In this document: positions 38,390-47,781 of the stretch, piece after piece
Layout: each line of letters starts with the position of its first letter
Position numbering within the stretch: the first letter of the stretch is position 1
Assembly: GCF_003987495.1 (NCBI RefSeq)
Contig: NZ_NGJU01000015.1
Location: forward strand, 1-64,000
Origin: Vagococcus salmoninarum
GTDB lineage: Bacteria; Bacillota; Bacilli; Lactobacillales; Vagococcaceae
Direction: 5' to 3'
Length of the DNA stretch: 64,000 nt
Program-made: the position numbers and the translations under genes
Notes under the pieces: model-generated
What the model saw: only the letters and a program-made list of their open reading frames with translations
Database searches by the model: none
What the model was told of the DNA's origin: nothing

Positions 38390-39180
38390 TATGCCCCAAC
38401 TCCTTTAATTATAATGCTCCCCATTGTATCGCCATAGGCTTTTTGAATGTTAGTCGTCGTAAATGAGGTCGCTACTGGTCCATAACTAACTAATTCTTTG
38501 TTGATAATCACTAGTTCATCAAAATATTCGATGACTTTATGTAAATCATGATGAACAATGACAATTGTTTTACCAATTGCTTTTAATTCTTTCAATAGAT
38601 CAATAATAACTTTTTCACTAGTCATATCAATCCCAACAAAAGGTTCGTCTAAAAAGATAATCTCAGCATCTTGTGCTAAAGCTCTAGCAATAAAGACCCG
38701 CTGTAATTGCCCACCGGATAATTCACCGATTTGGCGTTTCTTAAATTCGGTCATTTTAACTAGCTCTAAGCTTGCTAGCACCCGTTCTTTATCGGCTTTT
38801 TTAGGCCGGTGGAACAAGCCTAACTTAGGAAAAGTGCCTAATAAAACAACTTCCTCAACTGTAATTGGAAAAGTTAAATCAATTGCGCTTCGTTGTTCCA
38901 CATAAGCGATATGTTTTTTGGCTTCACTAATAGGGTGACTCCCAACTAAAGTTGTTCCATGATCGCTTTTAACAAGTCCCATCATGCCCTTAAGCAAGGT
39001 TGATTTTCCTGCGCCATTAGGTCCAATAATGCCTGTGATTTTCCCTGGTGCTAGCTCTAAGGTAATATCTTTAATCGCGGTCTTTCCTTGGTAAGATACG
39101 GTTAACGCCTTAACATTTATTGGTTTACCGGCATAACTTGCAGTGCCTGTATGTAAATTAATTTTTTCATATGTCTCCAT
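38389..39180 (-). CDS. manganese ABC transporter ATPase
   Basis: 263 aa. Walker A GPNGAGKST, signature LSGGQLQRVFIARA, Walker B EIIFLDEPFVGID and switch His in VIVHHDLHKV are intact. It is the first gene of the Mn importer operon (ATPase-permease-binding protein), transcribed from a promoter carrying a DtxR/MntR-type box at 39201-39220. The order and sequence match EfaCBA/PsaBCA operons. Confidence 0.91.
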   Translation of the reverse strand: METYEKINLHTGTASYAGKPINVKALTVSYQGKTAIKDITLELAPGKITGIIGPNGAGKSTLLKGMMGLVKSDHGTTLVGSHPISEAKKHIAYVEQRSAIDLTFPITVEEVVLLGTFPKLGLFHRPKKADKERVLASLELVKMTEFKKRQIGELSGGQLQRVFIARALAQDAEIIFLDEPFVGIDMTSEKVIIDLLKELKAIGKTIVIVHHDLHKVIEYFDELVIINKELVSYGPVATSFTTTNIQKAYGDTMGSIIIKGVGA

Positions 39181-39200
39181 GCTTTTCTGCCTCCTACTAA

Positions 39201-39220
39201 AGTTTAGGTATCCCTAAACT
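39201..39220 (-). promoter_or_regulatory. MntR/EfaR-type (DtxR family) operator
   Basis: AGTTTAGG-TATC-CCTAAACT is a perfect 8-bp inverted repeat with a 4-base spacer. It matches operators of the Mn-sensing DtxR family repressors of enterococci and streptococci (EfaR, ScaR, MntR). It covers about +1 to +20 of the Mn importer promoter, ideal for repression when Mn2+ is plentiful. Confidence 0.85.
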
Positions 39221-39227
39221 TAAAATA

Positions 39228-39256
39228 AGCTTACCAAAATATTCTGATTAGGTCAA
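39228..39256 (-). promoter_or_regulatory. promoter of the manganese importer operon
   Basis: On the minus strand a -35 TTGACC (39256-39251) and a -10 TAAGCT (39233-39228) are separated by 17 bases. The operator begins directly after the -10. Confidence 0.65.
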
Positions 39257-39316
39257 GCGTATTTATCTATTTAGTGAGTCCCTTTCTACTTATTGGTCTT
39301 TATCTGAAAAAATCTA

Positions 39317-39356
39317 CAAAAAAAACCAGCTAGAGAGTTTCCTCCCTAGCTGGTTT
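39317..39356 (-). terminator. terminator after trxA
   Basis: AAACCAGCTAG and CTAGCTGGTTT pair around AGAGTTTCCTCC. On the minus strand the stem ends in a run of Ts. Confidence 0.88.
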
Positions 39357-39363
39357 AAACTGA

Positions 39364-39672
39364 TTAAACGTGTTTGTTTAAAATATCTACTAGTTGTTCT
39401 TTACGATGAACACCAACTAAGGTTTCAACGACTTCGCCATCTTTTTTAACTAACAGTGTTGGAATACTCATAATTCCAAACTGAGAAGCTGTTTCAGGAT
39501 TTTCATCAACGTCAACTTTTGTAAAGCTAACATTTGTCATTTCCCCAGCTAGGTCATCAATAATTGGACCTTGTGTCCGACATGGGCCACACCAAGGTGC
39601 CCAAAAGTCAACTAAGACTAAACCGCTTTTTGTTTCTTCTGTAAAGTTTTTATCTGTTAAATTTTTAACCAT
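39364..39672 (-). CDS. trxA: thioredoxin
   Basis: 102 aa. DFWAPWCGPCRTQGP holds the WCGPC redox centre, and cis-proline is in SIPTLLV. It is the general disulfide reductase partner of thioredoxin reductase. AGGAGGAAT precedes the ATG, and a TATAAT at 39714-39719 on the minus strand suggests its own promoter. Confidence 0.95.
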   Translation of the reverse strand: MVKNLTDKNFTEETKSGLVLVDFWAPWCGPCRTQGPIIDDLAGEMTNVSFTKVDVDENPETASQFGIMSIPTLLVKKDGEVVETLVGVHRKEQLVDILNKHV

Positions 39673-39769
39673 ATTAAATTCCTCCTACTAATTACTAATT
39701 ACTTAATAAATGTATTATAACAAAGGTTTTTTCTTTTCTCTAATAATTGGTTTGCACATTATTGCACAA

Positions 39770-42139
39770 CTACTTAAATTGCACAATCGTCGCCCCACTA
39801 CCACCTTGGTTATGAGGAGCTAATTCAAACTTTTGGACGTTGCGGTGGCCTTGTAAATAGTTAGTAATTCCCGTTCTTAAAGCGCCCGTGCCTTTCCCAT
39901 GAACAATCGTCACTTGAGAGTAGCCTGCCATAATCGCCGCATCAATGTATTGATCGACTTCTTGAAGAGCGTCCTCATAACGTTGCCCTCGTAAATCTAA
40001 CTGAGTGCTAATTTTCGGTCCGCCACTACTTCTAACAGTGGAAAGTTGTTGGACTGGAGCGGGTTTTTCCGGTGTTAATAAAGTCATACCAGACTCGCTA
40101 ACAGCCATTTTTAAAATTCCTAGTTGGACTTGCCAATCTTGATTGCCAACTTTTTTAAGCAAGGTTCCACGTTGGCCAAAAGCTTCCACCAAAACTTCAT
40201 CCCCCGCTTGGAAGGTTTTCTTCTCTTTAGCTTTTTGTAACACTTTATTGTTTTTTAAATGACCTTCGTCTTGATACAATTGATTAAATTGCGTCCGGGC
40301 TTCGATCAGCTCGTGCTCTTTAATGCCGCCACTTTTACCACTAGCTAGTTGCATCTTACGAATGTCGGCGATGATTTTTTCTGCTTGTTCTTCGGCTGCT
40401 TTAACTAATTCATTGGCTTGAGATTTAGCTTCCGCTAATTCTTTCTCACGTTCTTCAAAGAAATACCCATAAGCATTTTCTAGTTCTTCATGAAGTCGGG
40501 CAGCTTCTTTGACGTGATGACGAACTTCTAAGTATTCTGTTTCTGCCATTTTACGGCGGTTTTCTAAGTCAGCAATCATCTCATTTAAATCTTGAGATTC
40601 CCCATCTAAAATACTTTTCGCTTCATCGATAACAGACTCTTCTAGTCCTAAGCGTTTTGAAATTTCAAAGGCATTACTGCGACCAGGTACGCCGATTAAT
40701 AATTTATACGTTGGGCTTAAAGTATCGACATCGAATTCCATACTTGCATTCACCGTTCCTGCTCGATTGTAGCCGTAAACTTTTAATTCTGGGTAGTGAG
40801 TCGTAGCCATCACGTAAGCACTTTTAGCACCGACATTGTCTAAGATAGAAATCGCTAAAGCCGCCCCTTCTTGAGGGTCAGTGCCGGCACCTAGTTCATC
40901 AAATAAGACTAAGCTTTGGTCATCAATTTTTTCTAATATCGAAACAATATTGGTCATATGAGAAGAAAAAGTACTTAAACTTTGCTCAATGGACTGTTCG
41001 TCACCAATATCTGCGAAAATTTGGCTAAAGACGCCAATTTGACTGCCTTCTCCTGCCGTAATTGGTAAACCGGCTTGTCCCATCAATTGCAGAAGTCCTA
41101 AAGTTTTTAAAGTAATTGTTTTACCACCAGTATTCGGTCCCGTAATTAAAACCGCTTGGTAATCTTCACCAATCACAATGTCGTTAGCCACAACTTGCTC
41201 AATCGGAATTAAGGGATGACGGGCTTGGTGCAAACTAACCCCTTGATTTTCACTAATGACTGGCACCACGCCTTGATAATTTTTACCAAATTCGGCCTTA
41301 GCTTCAATAAAGTCTAATTTGCCTAAGATAAAGGCATTTTGTAAAATATCATGACGGTAAGGGACTAGTTCATTCGATAATTCTAATAAAATTCGCTCAA
41401 TTTCTTGGCGTTCAGCAATTTGATGTTGCCGAAGTTTATTATTTAACTCAACAACTTGTTTAGGTTCGATAAATAACGTTTGCCCTGACGCACTTTGATC
41501 GTGAACGACCCCACCAAAAGTTCCACGATATTCGTGTTTCACTGGTATTACATAACGATCATTCCGCATAGTCACAATGGCGTCACTTAAATACTTAGCA
41601 TTTTTACCTCGAATTAAACTATCTAACTGTTCGCGAATACTTTGCTCACTTCGTCTAATTTGTGAGCGAATGGTTTTTAAAGCCCCAGAAGCGTCGTCAG
41701 TAATTCGACCATCTTCTTCTACCGAGACTCGAATTCGCTGAGACAAACTAGGAATAGTTACCATTTTACTAACCCAGTCATAAAGGCGATGTAAGTCAAT
41801 TTCAGCATCGGCTAAGTCATCAAAGAAGCGGGTGATTTCCGAAGTTGTTTGTAAGACTCTGCCGACTTGGGCAATTTCTAGTCCATTTAACATGGCGCCA
41901 ATTTCAATTCGTTTCATATGTGGTCGGACATTTTCTAATTTGGGAACTGGGATTCCCCCACGTAATCGTAATATTTTACTGCCATCTTCAGTTTCTAGTA
42001 ACCATTCTTGGATCGTGGCTAGCTCACTAATAGGCATCAATTTCTCAACTTCTTCTTGCCCTAAAGCAGTTCGGGTAAGTTCTTTTAATAATTGTTTTAC
42101 TTTATTAAATTCTAATGTTTTTAGGATTTTAGGATTCAT
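39770..42139 (-). CDS. mutS2: MutS2 (ribosome collision / anti-recombination ATPase)
   Basis: 789 aa. A MutS core without the mismatch-recognition domain, Walker A GPNTGGKTITLK near residue 330, DELGAGTDPQEGAAL (Walker B/D-loop), a long coiled coil around residues 510-600, and a C-terminal Smr domain (LDLRGQRYEDA, then VTIVHGKGTGALR with the HGxG motif). Family members suppress recombination and, in Bacillus, split collided ribosomes. The gene follows cvpA, as usual in Firmicutes. Confidence 0.94.
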   Translation of the reverse strand: MNPKILKTLEFNKVKQLLKELTRTALGQEEVEKLMPISELATIQEWLLETEDGSKILRLRGGIPVPKLENVRPHMKRIEIGAMLNGLEIAQVGRVLQTTSEITRFFDDLADAEIDLHRLYDWVSKMVTIPSLSQRIRVSVEEDGRITDDASGALKTIRSQIRRSEQSIREQLDSLIRGKNAKYLSDAIVTMRNDRYVIPVKHEYRGTFGGVVHDQSASGQTLFIEPKQVVELNNKLRQHQIAERQEIERILLELSNELVPYRHDILQNAFILGKLDFIEAKAEFGKNYQGVVPVISENQGVSLHQARHPLIPIEQVVANDIVIGEDYQAVLITGPNTGGKTITLKTLGLLQLMGQAGLPITAGEGSQIGVFSQIFADIGDEQSIEQSLSTFSSHMTNIVSILEKIDDQSLVLFDELGAGTDPQEGAALAISILDNVGAKSAYVMATTHYPELKVYGYNRAGTVNASMEFDVDTLSPTYKLLIGVPGRSNAFEISKRLGLEESVIDEAKSILDGESQDLNEMIADLENRRKMAETEYLEVRHHVKEAARLHEELENAYGYFFEEREKELAEAKSQANELVKAAEEQAEKIIADIRKMQLASGKSGGIKEHELIEARTQFNQLYQDEGHLKNNKVLQKAKEKKTFQAGDEVLVEAFGQRGTLLKKVGNQDWQVQLGILKMAVSESGMTLLTPEKPAPVQQLSTVRSSGGPKISTQLDLRGQRYEDALQEVDQYIDAAIMAGYSQVTIVHGKGTGALRTGITNYLQGHRNVQKFELAPHNQGGSGATIVQFK

Positions 42140-42188
42140 TTTGTCACTTCCAATCTTCTGTTTTTAAAGGCATGCCTTTAAAATATGC

Positions 42189-42218
42189 TAAAAGCTGAAC
42201 GAAATCGCCCAGCTTCTT
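42189..42218 (-). terminator. weak hairpin between cvpA and mutS2
   Basis: AAGCTG and CAGCTT pair around 13 bases, with TTTTAG after the stem on the minus strand. It could partly terminate or stabilise the transcript between the two codirectional genes. Confidence 0.45.
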
Positions 42219-42224
42219 GTTGTA

Positions 42225-42773
42225 CTATACGCCACTTTGAGTAACCCACCACTGAAAGACTTGTGATGAGAAATAAGGGGTTTTATCAACAATCATTCTC
42301 GCTAGACCACTAGCTCTAAAGGCATTTTGAACGATTTCTAGAGGGATCATTGATAGTAGATATAAGATAAAAAAGACTCCTACGTAGACGACAATTAAGC
42401 TTAATAAGCCACCACCTAATTGGTTCACCTGTTTAATAACTGGGAAAAATGTAAATTTGTGGAAAAAGATTCCTACAAAGCGGGTCATTGCCCAACCAAT
42501 AAACAAGATTAAAACAAAGGCTAGCCCAGCGTAAAAGGCTTCATCTAATTTAAAAAAGGCATCACTTTTAAAAAAGACTAGTTTACTATCCGGATCTGGT
42601 GAAGGATAAGGAACGATAAGTTCTAACTTTTTAGCTAAAACTAAATAGTATTTTTTCGCAGAGGATAAAGATAACATGTAACCCACGGTGTAAACAATTT
42701 GTAAAACTAGCCCTCGACGTGCCCCAGTATAGTAGGCGATTGCAAATAAAATAATAATAAATAATGTTAGCAT
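42225..42773 (-). CDS. CvpA family membrane protein
   Basis: 182 aa with four predicted membrane segments (MLTLFIIILFAIAYYTGARRG at the N terminus, then three more). It belongs to the CvpA/colicin V production family, whose molecular role is not settled. It sits between zapA and mutS2, the conserved order in Firmicutes, with 15 bases from zapA, so it is cotranscribed. Confidence 0.88.
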   Translation of the reverse strand: MLTLFIIILFAIAYYTGARRGLVLQIVYTVGYMLSLSSAKKYYLVLAKKLELIVPYPSPDPDSKLVFFKSDAFFKLDEAFYAGLAFVLILFIGWAMTRFVGIFFHKFTFFPVIKQVNQLGGGLLSLIVVYVGVFFILYLLSMIPLEIVQNAFRASGLARMIVDKTPYFSSQVFQWWVTQSGV

Positions 42774-42788
42774 ATTCTCAACCTTTTT

Positions 42789-43265
42789 TTATTTCGACTT
42801 GTTTGACTCTTGTGTTGTTTGGATCTGATTAATTTTTTCTGCATTTTGTTGAATTTTTTCAATGACTTGCTGATTCATCACTCGTTGAACTTCAACTGGC
42901 GACATGTTCTCAGATTGTTGGCCGGCATCGGAAATCGCTTTTTTGGCCTGGCTTTCCATCTCGTCATAGCGTTTTAGGCGAGTTTCTAATTCTTCGACTC
43001 GTTTTGTTTTTTCTTTTAATTCGATAATTTCTTCTTCTAAATATAAAATCCGTTCTTCTTTTTTTAATTGGTCAGATAACGTATTAATTGCTAGTAAAAT
43101 TGAGCCTTGGGACAAATCAGTATTTGGAGACAATGATAAAATATCTTGTAGTTGCTCATTAGCAATCTCCGTTACGATGTCCATATGGGTTTTACTTTCC
43201 GTCCCGATAATTGTATAAGTATTATTGGCAATCTTTGCCTTGTATCGTTTTTTCTCTTGAGACAT
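42789..43265 (-). CDS. zapA: cell division protein ZapA
   Basis: 158 aa, longer than Bacillus ZapA (85 aa). The N-terminal head (RYKAKIANNTYTIIGTES, then MDIVTEIANEQL) is the ZapA domain that binds FtsZ. A long coiled coil fills residues 75-150, ending in a Gln/Lys-rich tail. It promotes FtsZ bundling at the division site. The extended tail is common in Lactobacillales. Confidence 0.87.
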   Translation of the reverse strand: MSQEKKRYKAKIANNTYTIIGTESKTHMDIVTEIANEQLQDILSLSPNTDLSQGSILLAINTLSDQLKKEERILYLEEEIIELKEKTKRVEELETRLKRYDEMESQAKKAISDAGQQSENMSPVEVQRVMNQQVIEKIQQNAEKINQIQTTQESNKSK

Positions 43266-43474
43266 GACTCAATCCTCCATTAATTTATCAACAATAAGCA
43301 CTCACTAATGAGTTAGCCTTTATTTAATAAGTAATAAAACCGCTTAAACCTTTATTCATTATAAATTAGTTTATTTCAATTTACAAACCTTTCGACAAAA
43401 GAATGACTAGATTTGTGATTTCCTTGAGAATTGTTTAAAATGAAGACATCATATAAAAGATAGGGAGGGACACT

Positions 43475-44392
43475 ATGTCCAACTCAACAATTATCAAAGT
43501 CACACCAGCCACCATTTCTAAGATGAAAAAACATTACCAAAAGCAATTAAAAAGTAAAACGCCGCCTTACGCAGAATTTTCAGCTAAAGTCGGCAATTTA
43601 ACGATTACCGCCTACACTTCCGGAAAAGTCATGTTCCAAGGGGCTAACGCAGAGTCGGAAGCGACTATTTGGGGGGATCTTAGCGAGACACCAACTAAAA
43701 AAGCAGCCGCATCTGCTAGTTCTTTACCAAAAGGCTTTGCTTCTTGGTCAGCCATTGGCAGTGACGAAGTCGGTAATGGGAGTTATTTCGGCCCTGTTGT
43801 TGTTTGTGCTACTTACGTTGAAAAAAGTAAAATGCCTTTATTAAAAGAATTAGGAGTCAAAGATTCCAAAGAACTGACGGATCAACAAATTCAGGCTATT
43901 GCGAAAGATGTGCGACAGGCCGTTCCTTACCGGGAGCTAATTGTTAATCCTACTAAGTACAATCAAATTCAACCAGAGTATAATGTTAACCGGATGAAAG
44001 TCGCTTTACATAATCAAGCCATTTACTTATTATTAGAAGATTTAGCCCCACTTAAACCGGAAGGGATCTTAATTGACCAATTTACACCAGAAGCGAACTA
44101 TCGGAAACATCTTGCTAGGGAAGCCAAACAAGTGACCGAAAAAATGTATTTTGCGACTAAAGGGGAATCCCATCATTTAGCTGTAGCGGCGGCTTCGATT
44201 ATTTGCCGGGCTCGTTTTCTTGATGAATTAGCCCTAGCTAGTAAAGAACTAGGCTTAACCGTGCCCTCTGGTGCTGGCCCGAAATCAGATCTTGTCGGAG
44301 CTAAATTATTAAAACGAGGTGGGATGGCCTTATTAGGTAAGTATGCCAAACTCCACTTTGCTAATACGCAAAAAGCTCAAAAGAAATTATAG
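43475..44392 (+). CDS. rnhC: ribonuclease HIII
   Basis: 305 aa. An N-terminal TBP-like substrate-binding domain (residues 1-85) is followed by the RNase H catalytic core with GSDEVGNGSYFGPVVV, which supplies the DE metal ligands, then LIDQF and the C-terminal VAAASIICRARFL. It degrades RNA in RNA-DNA hybrids. It diverges from zapA, as in other Firmicutes. GGGAGGG precedes the ATG. Confidence 0.94.
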   Translation: MSNSTIIKVTPATISKMKKHYQKQLKSKTPPYAEFSAKVGNLTITAYTSGKVMFQGANAESEATIWGDLSETPTKKAAASASSLPKGFASWSAIGSDEVGNGSYFGPVVVCATYVEKSKMPLLKELGVKDSKELTDQQIQAIAKDVRQAVPYRELIVNPTKYNQIQPEYNVNRMKVALHNQAIYLLLEDLAPLKPEGILIDQFTPEANYRKHLAREAKQVTEKMYFATKGESHHLAVAAASIICRARFLDELALASKELGLTVPSGAGPKSDLVGAKLLKRGGMALLGKYAKLHFANTQKAQKKL

Positions 44393-44410
44393 CTAAAAAA
44401 CGACTAACAA

Positions 44411-44448
44411 AAAAGCTAAGTCCCTGATCAATCAAGGACTTAGCTTTT
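44411..44448. terminator. bidirectional terminator, rnhC / DUF1292 gene
   Basis: AAAAGCTAAGTCC and GGACTTAGCTTTT pair around CTGATCAATCAA and are followed by AATTTTT. Confidence 0.9.
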
Positions 44449-44457
44449 AATTTTTGA

Positions 44458-44775
44458 TTAAGCTTCTTCTTCTTCAACAAAAGCATTGAAAACTTCTTCA
44501 ATCATGTCCCACTCAGCATCGGTTTCGATGTTTTTAAGGTCGCCTTCTGTGCCATCTTCGCCTTCGATATACTCGTAAGCTAGTAACTCAACTTCAGCTT
44601 CATTTTCATCTTCTTCAACACCAGCTGGAAATAAAAGAACGTATTGTTTATTCGCATACTCTTCTTCACCATCAATAGTTAATAAAATTTCAAATAAGGC
44701 TTCATTTCCTTCTTCGTCGACTAATGTAATAAATTCGTGATCCTCTTCGTGATCGTGGTTGTGATCGTGTGACAT
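44458..44775 (-). CDS. DUF1292 family protein (YrzB-like)
   Basis: 105 aa, very acidic (many Glu/Asp), with a His-rich N terminus ([15 protein letters not shown]) that may bind metal. The core [16 protein letters not shown] is the DUF1292 signature. Function is unknown; it is conserved downstream of ruvX and ireB in Firmicutes and is probably cotranscribed with them. Confidence 0.88.
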   Translation of the reverse strand: MSHDHNHDHEEDHEFITLVDEEGNEALFEILLTIDGEEEYANKQYVLLFPAGVEEDENEAEVELLAYEYIEGEDGTEGDLKNIETDAEWDMIEEVFNAFVEEEEA

Positions 44776-44814
44776 GTTGTCTTCCTCTTTTCTTATAATA
44801 AAATTAATTTTTAG

Positions 44815-45237
44815 TTATTTAGCATGTTTATCTAAATAATTTTGTAAAATCATGACTGCTGCTACTTTATCGATGACTTTTTTTCGTTTACTTCGTGAAA
44901 CATTGCCTTGTTCAACTAACATCCGCTCGGCTTCAACTGTTGATAAACGTTCATCTTGATAAGCAACTGGCAAGTGGTATAACTCTTCAAGTATAGCCCC
45001 ATAAGCCATTGACGCTTCAGCCCTTGGGCCAATACTATTATTCATATTTTTCGGAAGACCAACAACGAACTGGCTGACTTGGTATTCTTTAATTAATTCG
45101 CCAACTCGTTCAAAACCAAAACGTTCTTCTTCTTCGTTAATCTTAATAATTTCAATGCCTTGCGCTGTCCAGCCAAAAGGATCACTAATTGCAATCCCAA
45201 CAGTCCGGGAGCCAACATCTAAACCCATAGCTCTCAT
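44815..45237 (-). CDS. ruvX: putative Holliday junction resolvase / pre-16S rRNA nuclease (YqgF)
   Basis: 140 aa RNase H-fold protein. [17 protein letters not shown] carries the first Asp, [10 protein letters not shown] and [11 protein letters not shown] the others. Members process the 16S rRNA 5' end and may cut branched DNA. It overlaps ireB by 4 bases, so translation is coupled. Confidence 0.92.
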   Translation of the reverse strand: MRAMGLDVGSRTVGIAISDPFGWTAQGIEIIKINEEEERFGFERVGELIKEYQVSQFVVGLPKNMNNSIGPRAEASMAYGAILEELYHLPVAYQDERLSTVEAERMLVEQGNVSRSKRKKVIDKVAAVMILQNYLDKHAK

Positions 45238-45503
45238 TTAAATTCAATTCCATGGCCAGACAAGTAGGTTTTTACTAATTCTTCCATAATTTCATCTCGT
45301 TCGTGACGACGTATGAGATTTCTGGCATCTTGATAACGGGGAATGTAAGCCGGGTCACCTGAAAGTAAATAGCCCACAATTTGATTAATTGGATTGTAGC
45401 CTTTTTCCTCTAATGCACGGTATACAGTCGTTAATGTTTCACTCACTTCTTGCTTACGATGGTTGTCAAAGTCAAATCGTACGGTTTCATCTGTAAAACT
45501 CAT
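45234..45503 (-). CDS. ireB: IreB family regulatory phosphoprotein
   Basis: 89 aa from ATG 45503, chosen because AAAGAGGTGGAG lies directly before it. [10 protein letters not shown] near the N terminus matches IreB, with the threonine that the Ser/Thr kinase IreK phosphorylates in Enterococcus faecalis. There IreB negatively affects intrinsic cephalosporin resistance. [20 protein letters not shown] is the conserved core. First gene of ireB-ruvX-DUF1292. Confidence 0.93.
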   Translation of the reverse strand: MSFTDETVRFDFDNHRKQEVSETLTTVYRALEEKGYNPINQIVGYLLSGDPAYIPRYQDARNLIRRHERDEIMEELVKTYLSGHGIEFK

Positions 45504-45652
45504 CCATCTCCACCTCTTTTCTTTTAAATACACAGTTTCATTTTACAAGATAATCTTCGAAACTACAAACATTATCCTTCAACAATTCTGATTTTATTTA
45601 TTTTACAACGGCACTTCTCCGTTGTCATTAACGATTGTTGATTTTTCCTATA

Positions 45653-45683
45653 AAAAAAGCTAAAGTTTTCACTCTAGCTTTTC
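45653..45683 (-). terminator. terminator after prsA
   Basis: On the minus strand AAAAGCTAGAG and CTTTAGCTTTT pair imperfectly around TGAAAA and run into a T7 tract. Confidence 0.82.
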
Positions 45684-45689
45684 AAAAAT

Positions 45690-46667
45690 TTATTTTGTTG
45701 ATTCTTTTGTTTCTTCTTTTTTACTGTCATCTTTTTTACTGTCTTTTGTTTCATCTTTTTTGCTGTCTTTCGTTTCTTCTTCGATGTAACCAGCTAAAAC
45801 AGATTTCAAGCTATCATCTTGGATTTTAATATTAGCTTTTTTCAATTCTTTAGAAATAACTTCTTGTTGAATTGTTTGGTCTGCTAATTTAGCTTCCATT
45901 GTAATGTCAGTTAATTCTTTTTTGAATGGTTTCCAATCGTTACCTTTTTCTTGGTTTTTGACCATTTTAACAATGTAGTAAACTTTAATTTCTTCCATAC
46001 CGTTTGAAGAAGCTACTTCGATGATTTCTGAGTTAGTACCATCTTTAAGTTTGTATGCTGCTTCTTTAACTTCTGGAGGAACTGTTGCATCAGTAGAATC
46101 AAATGTTACTTTGCCATCTTTAGCAGCAGTGGCATCTGATGATTTTTCTTTAGCAAGTTTACCAAAGTCATCGCCTTTTTTAATTGCAGCTAGAGCATCT
46201 TTGGCAACTTTTTCGTCATCTGTTGCAAAAATTTGAGCATCGACTGCTGGGTGGTAAGTTTTCCATGTTTCTTTTAAGTCAGCATCTTCGATTTTGATGT
46301 GGCTTTTTTTCATTTCTTCGAATGATAAGCCTTTTTTAATTGTTTCTTTGTAAGTTGCTTCTGTTAAGTTAGCAGCTTTTAATTGATCTTTAAACGTGTC
46401 GCCAAATTGTTCAGCTTGTTCATCGTATTTAGCTTGGATTTGTTCTTTCGTTACTTTGTCGCCAAAGTTTTGGTCTGCAACTTTAAAAATAATCGCATAT
46501 TGTAATTGTGTTTGAACTTCTTGACTTGTTTTAATCTCGTCGAAGAACTCATCAACAGTAATTTTGCCACCTTTCATTGTGACTAAATCTTTGCCGCCTG
46601 AACACGCAGCTAATGTGACCATACTCGCTAATCCTACAATAGCAAGGGCTAATTTCTTTTTCTTCAT
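45690..46667 (-). CDS. prsA: PrsA-type peptidyl-prolyl isomerase lipoprotein
   Basis: 325 aa foldase anchored outside the membrane. Lipobox VTLAAC with Cys22, a SurA-like N-terminal domain, a parvulin domain (from about residue 145: VDAQIFATDDEKVAKDAL; FGKLAKEKSSD), and a C-terminal tail of about 30 residues made of repeated DSKKDETK/DSKKEE units, likely disordered at the wall. It helps exported proteins, including penicillin-binding proteins, to fold. Confidence 0.92.
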   Translation of the reverse strand: MKKKKLALAIVGLASMVTLAACSGGKDLVTMKGGKITVDEFFDEIKTSQEVQTQLQYAIIFKVADQNFGDKVTKEQIQAKYDEQAEQFGDTFKDQLKAANLTEATYKETIKKGLSFEEMKKSHIKIEDADLKETWKTYHPAVDAQIFATDDEKVAKDALAAIKKGDDFGKLAKEKSSDATAAKDGKVTFDSTDATVPPEVKEAAYKLKDGTNSEIIEVASSNGMEEIKVYYIVKMVKNQEKGNDWKPFKKELTDITMEAKLADQTIQQEVISKELKKANIKIQDDSLKSVLAGYIEEETKDSKKDETKDSKKDDSKKEETKESTK

Positions 46668-46860
46668 GTAATTGCACTTCCATTTCGTTTTAATTTGATT
46701 TAAGAATATTATAATTCCACCTAAATAACTATACCATAATCATACACAGATACAACCTTTCACTGAAGAGTTTTAGAGTGTTTTCGTAAAAAATTCACGA
46801 AAAAGTTATATTTGACTGAAAAAGTCGCTAAATAGACATATAAAGATGTTTTTAACCGGT

Positions 46861-47193
46861 TTAACCTTCTTCAAGTTGTTGATTAATTTTTGCGACTGTT
46901 TTATTAATTTCAGCGATTCGTGGCTCTGCTTGAAATTTAAATGTTTCAAGTGATTGCTGTGTTTCTGCTTTAAAAGCTGGCAATAACTGACTAGCTGTCG
47001 CTTTTAAGGTACCTAATGAGTCTTGGAAATTTTGCAAACTATCATTTAAATCTAACGTTAAATTAGTTGCCTCATCGACTTCATCGACTAGCTTTTGACG
47101 AGTTGCTTTACCGCTGCGAGGAGCTAATAATAAACCTAAAGCACCACCAACGAGACTGCCTACTGCTAGGCCTTTTGCAAATTTTTTAATCAT
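46861..47193 (-). CDS. YtxH domain protein
   Basis: 110 aa. The N terminus has one glycine-rich membrane segment (GLAVGSLVGGALGLLLAPRSG), the YtxH signature, followed by an amphipathic coiled coil. Function is unknown; relatives are linked to stress. It overlaps the HIT gene by 8 bases, so the two are coupled. Confidence 0.87.
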   Translation of the reverse strand: MIKKFAKGLAVGSLVGGALGLLLAPRSGKATRQKLVDEVDEATNLTLDLNDSLQNFQDSLGTLKATASQLLPAFKAETQQSLETFKFQAEPRIAEINKTVAKINQQLEEG

Positions 47194-47620
47194 CGTTAAT
47201 CACCTGTTTCTCAATTTTTTCAGCTAGTTCAGCCATCATTCCTTCAGTGTAACTTTCGCCATTATTTCCAAAGCTGATACTAAAGTCATCTTCTGAACTA
47301 TATCTGGGAATTAAATGGATATGGGAATGAAAAACCGATTGGTATGCTAGCTCTTTGTTGTTATTTATTAAATTAAGACCGGCCATTTCTGGCAAGGCTT
47401 TTTCCAGGCCGCGGGCAATTTGAGGTATTTTAGCAAATAATTGACTGGCTAGTTGCTCCTCTAGAGCAAAGATATCTTGAACATGTTTTTTAGGAATGAC
47501 TAAAGTATGACCTTTTGTCGTTTGAGTAATGTCTAAGAAGGCATAAATTTCCGCATCTTCATACACTTTGTAACTGGGAATCTCTTTATTGATAATTTTA
47601 CAAAAAATACAATTTTCCAT
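47186..47620 (-). CDS. HIT family nucleotide-binding protein
   Basis: 144 aa. N-terminal CIFCKIINKEIPSYKVYED and the histidine triad in FHSHIHLIPR identify a HINT/Hit-type nucleoside phosphoramidase. ATG at 47620 follows AGGAGGAG by about 8 bases. It diverges from ecsAB, the arrangement seen in Bacillus (hit/ecsA). Confidence 0.92.
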   Translation of the reverse strand: MENCIFCKIINKEIPSYKVYEDAEIYAFLDITQTTKGHTLVIPKKHVQDIFALEEQLASQLFAKIPQIARGLEKALPEMAGLNLINNNKELAYQSVFHSHIHLIPRYSSEDDFSISFGNNGESYTEGMMAELAEKIEKQVINDD

Positions 47621-47781
47621 CAATCATTCTCCTCCTGTTTGTTAGTTTAATAATAATAGATGGAACTGCTACTGTCAAAAAATGCTCCCTAATTATTTAA
47701 TTTTTCACAGATAACGACTAGTCACTTCAATTTTAATGGATTATGGTATAATACTAAGAAGAAAATAACGGAGGTTAGCAA

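Noticed and set aside
45690-45790. Repeat array at the prsA 3' end
   Set aside because: The repeated DNA only encodes the DSKKDETK-type tail of PrsA and is not an independent repeat or CRISPR.
46781-46803. TTTTCGT / ACGAAAA inverted repeat upstream of prsA
   Set aside because: Short and AT-rich, it could arise by chance; no known operator matches.
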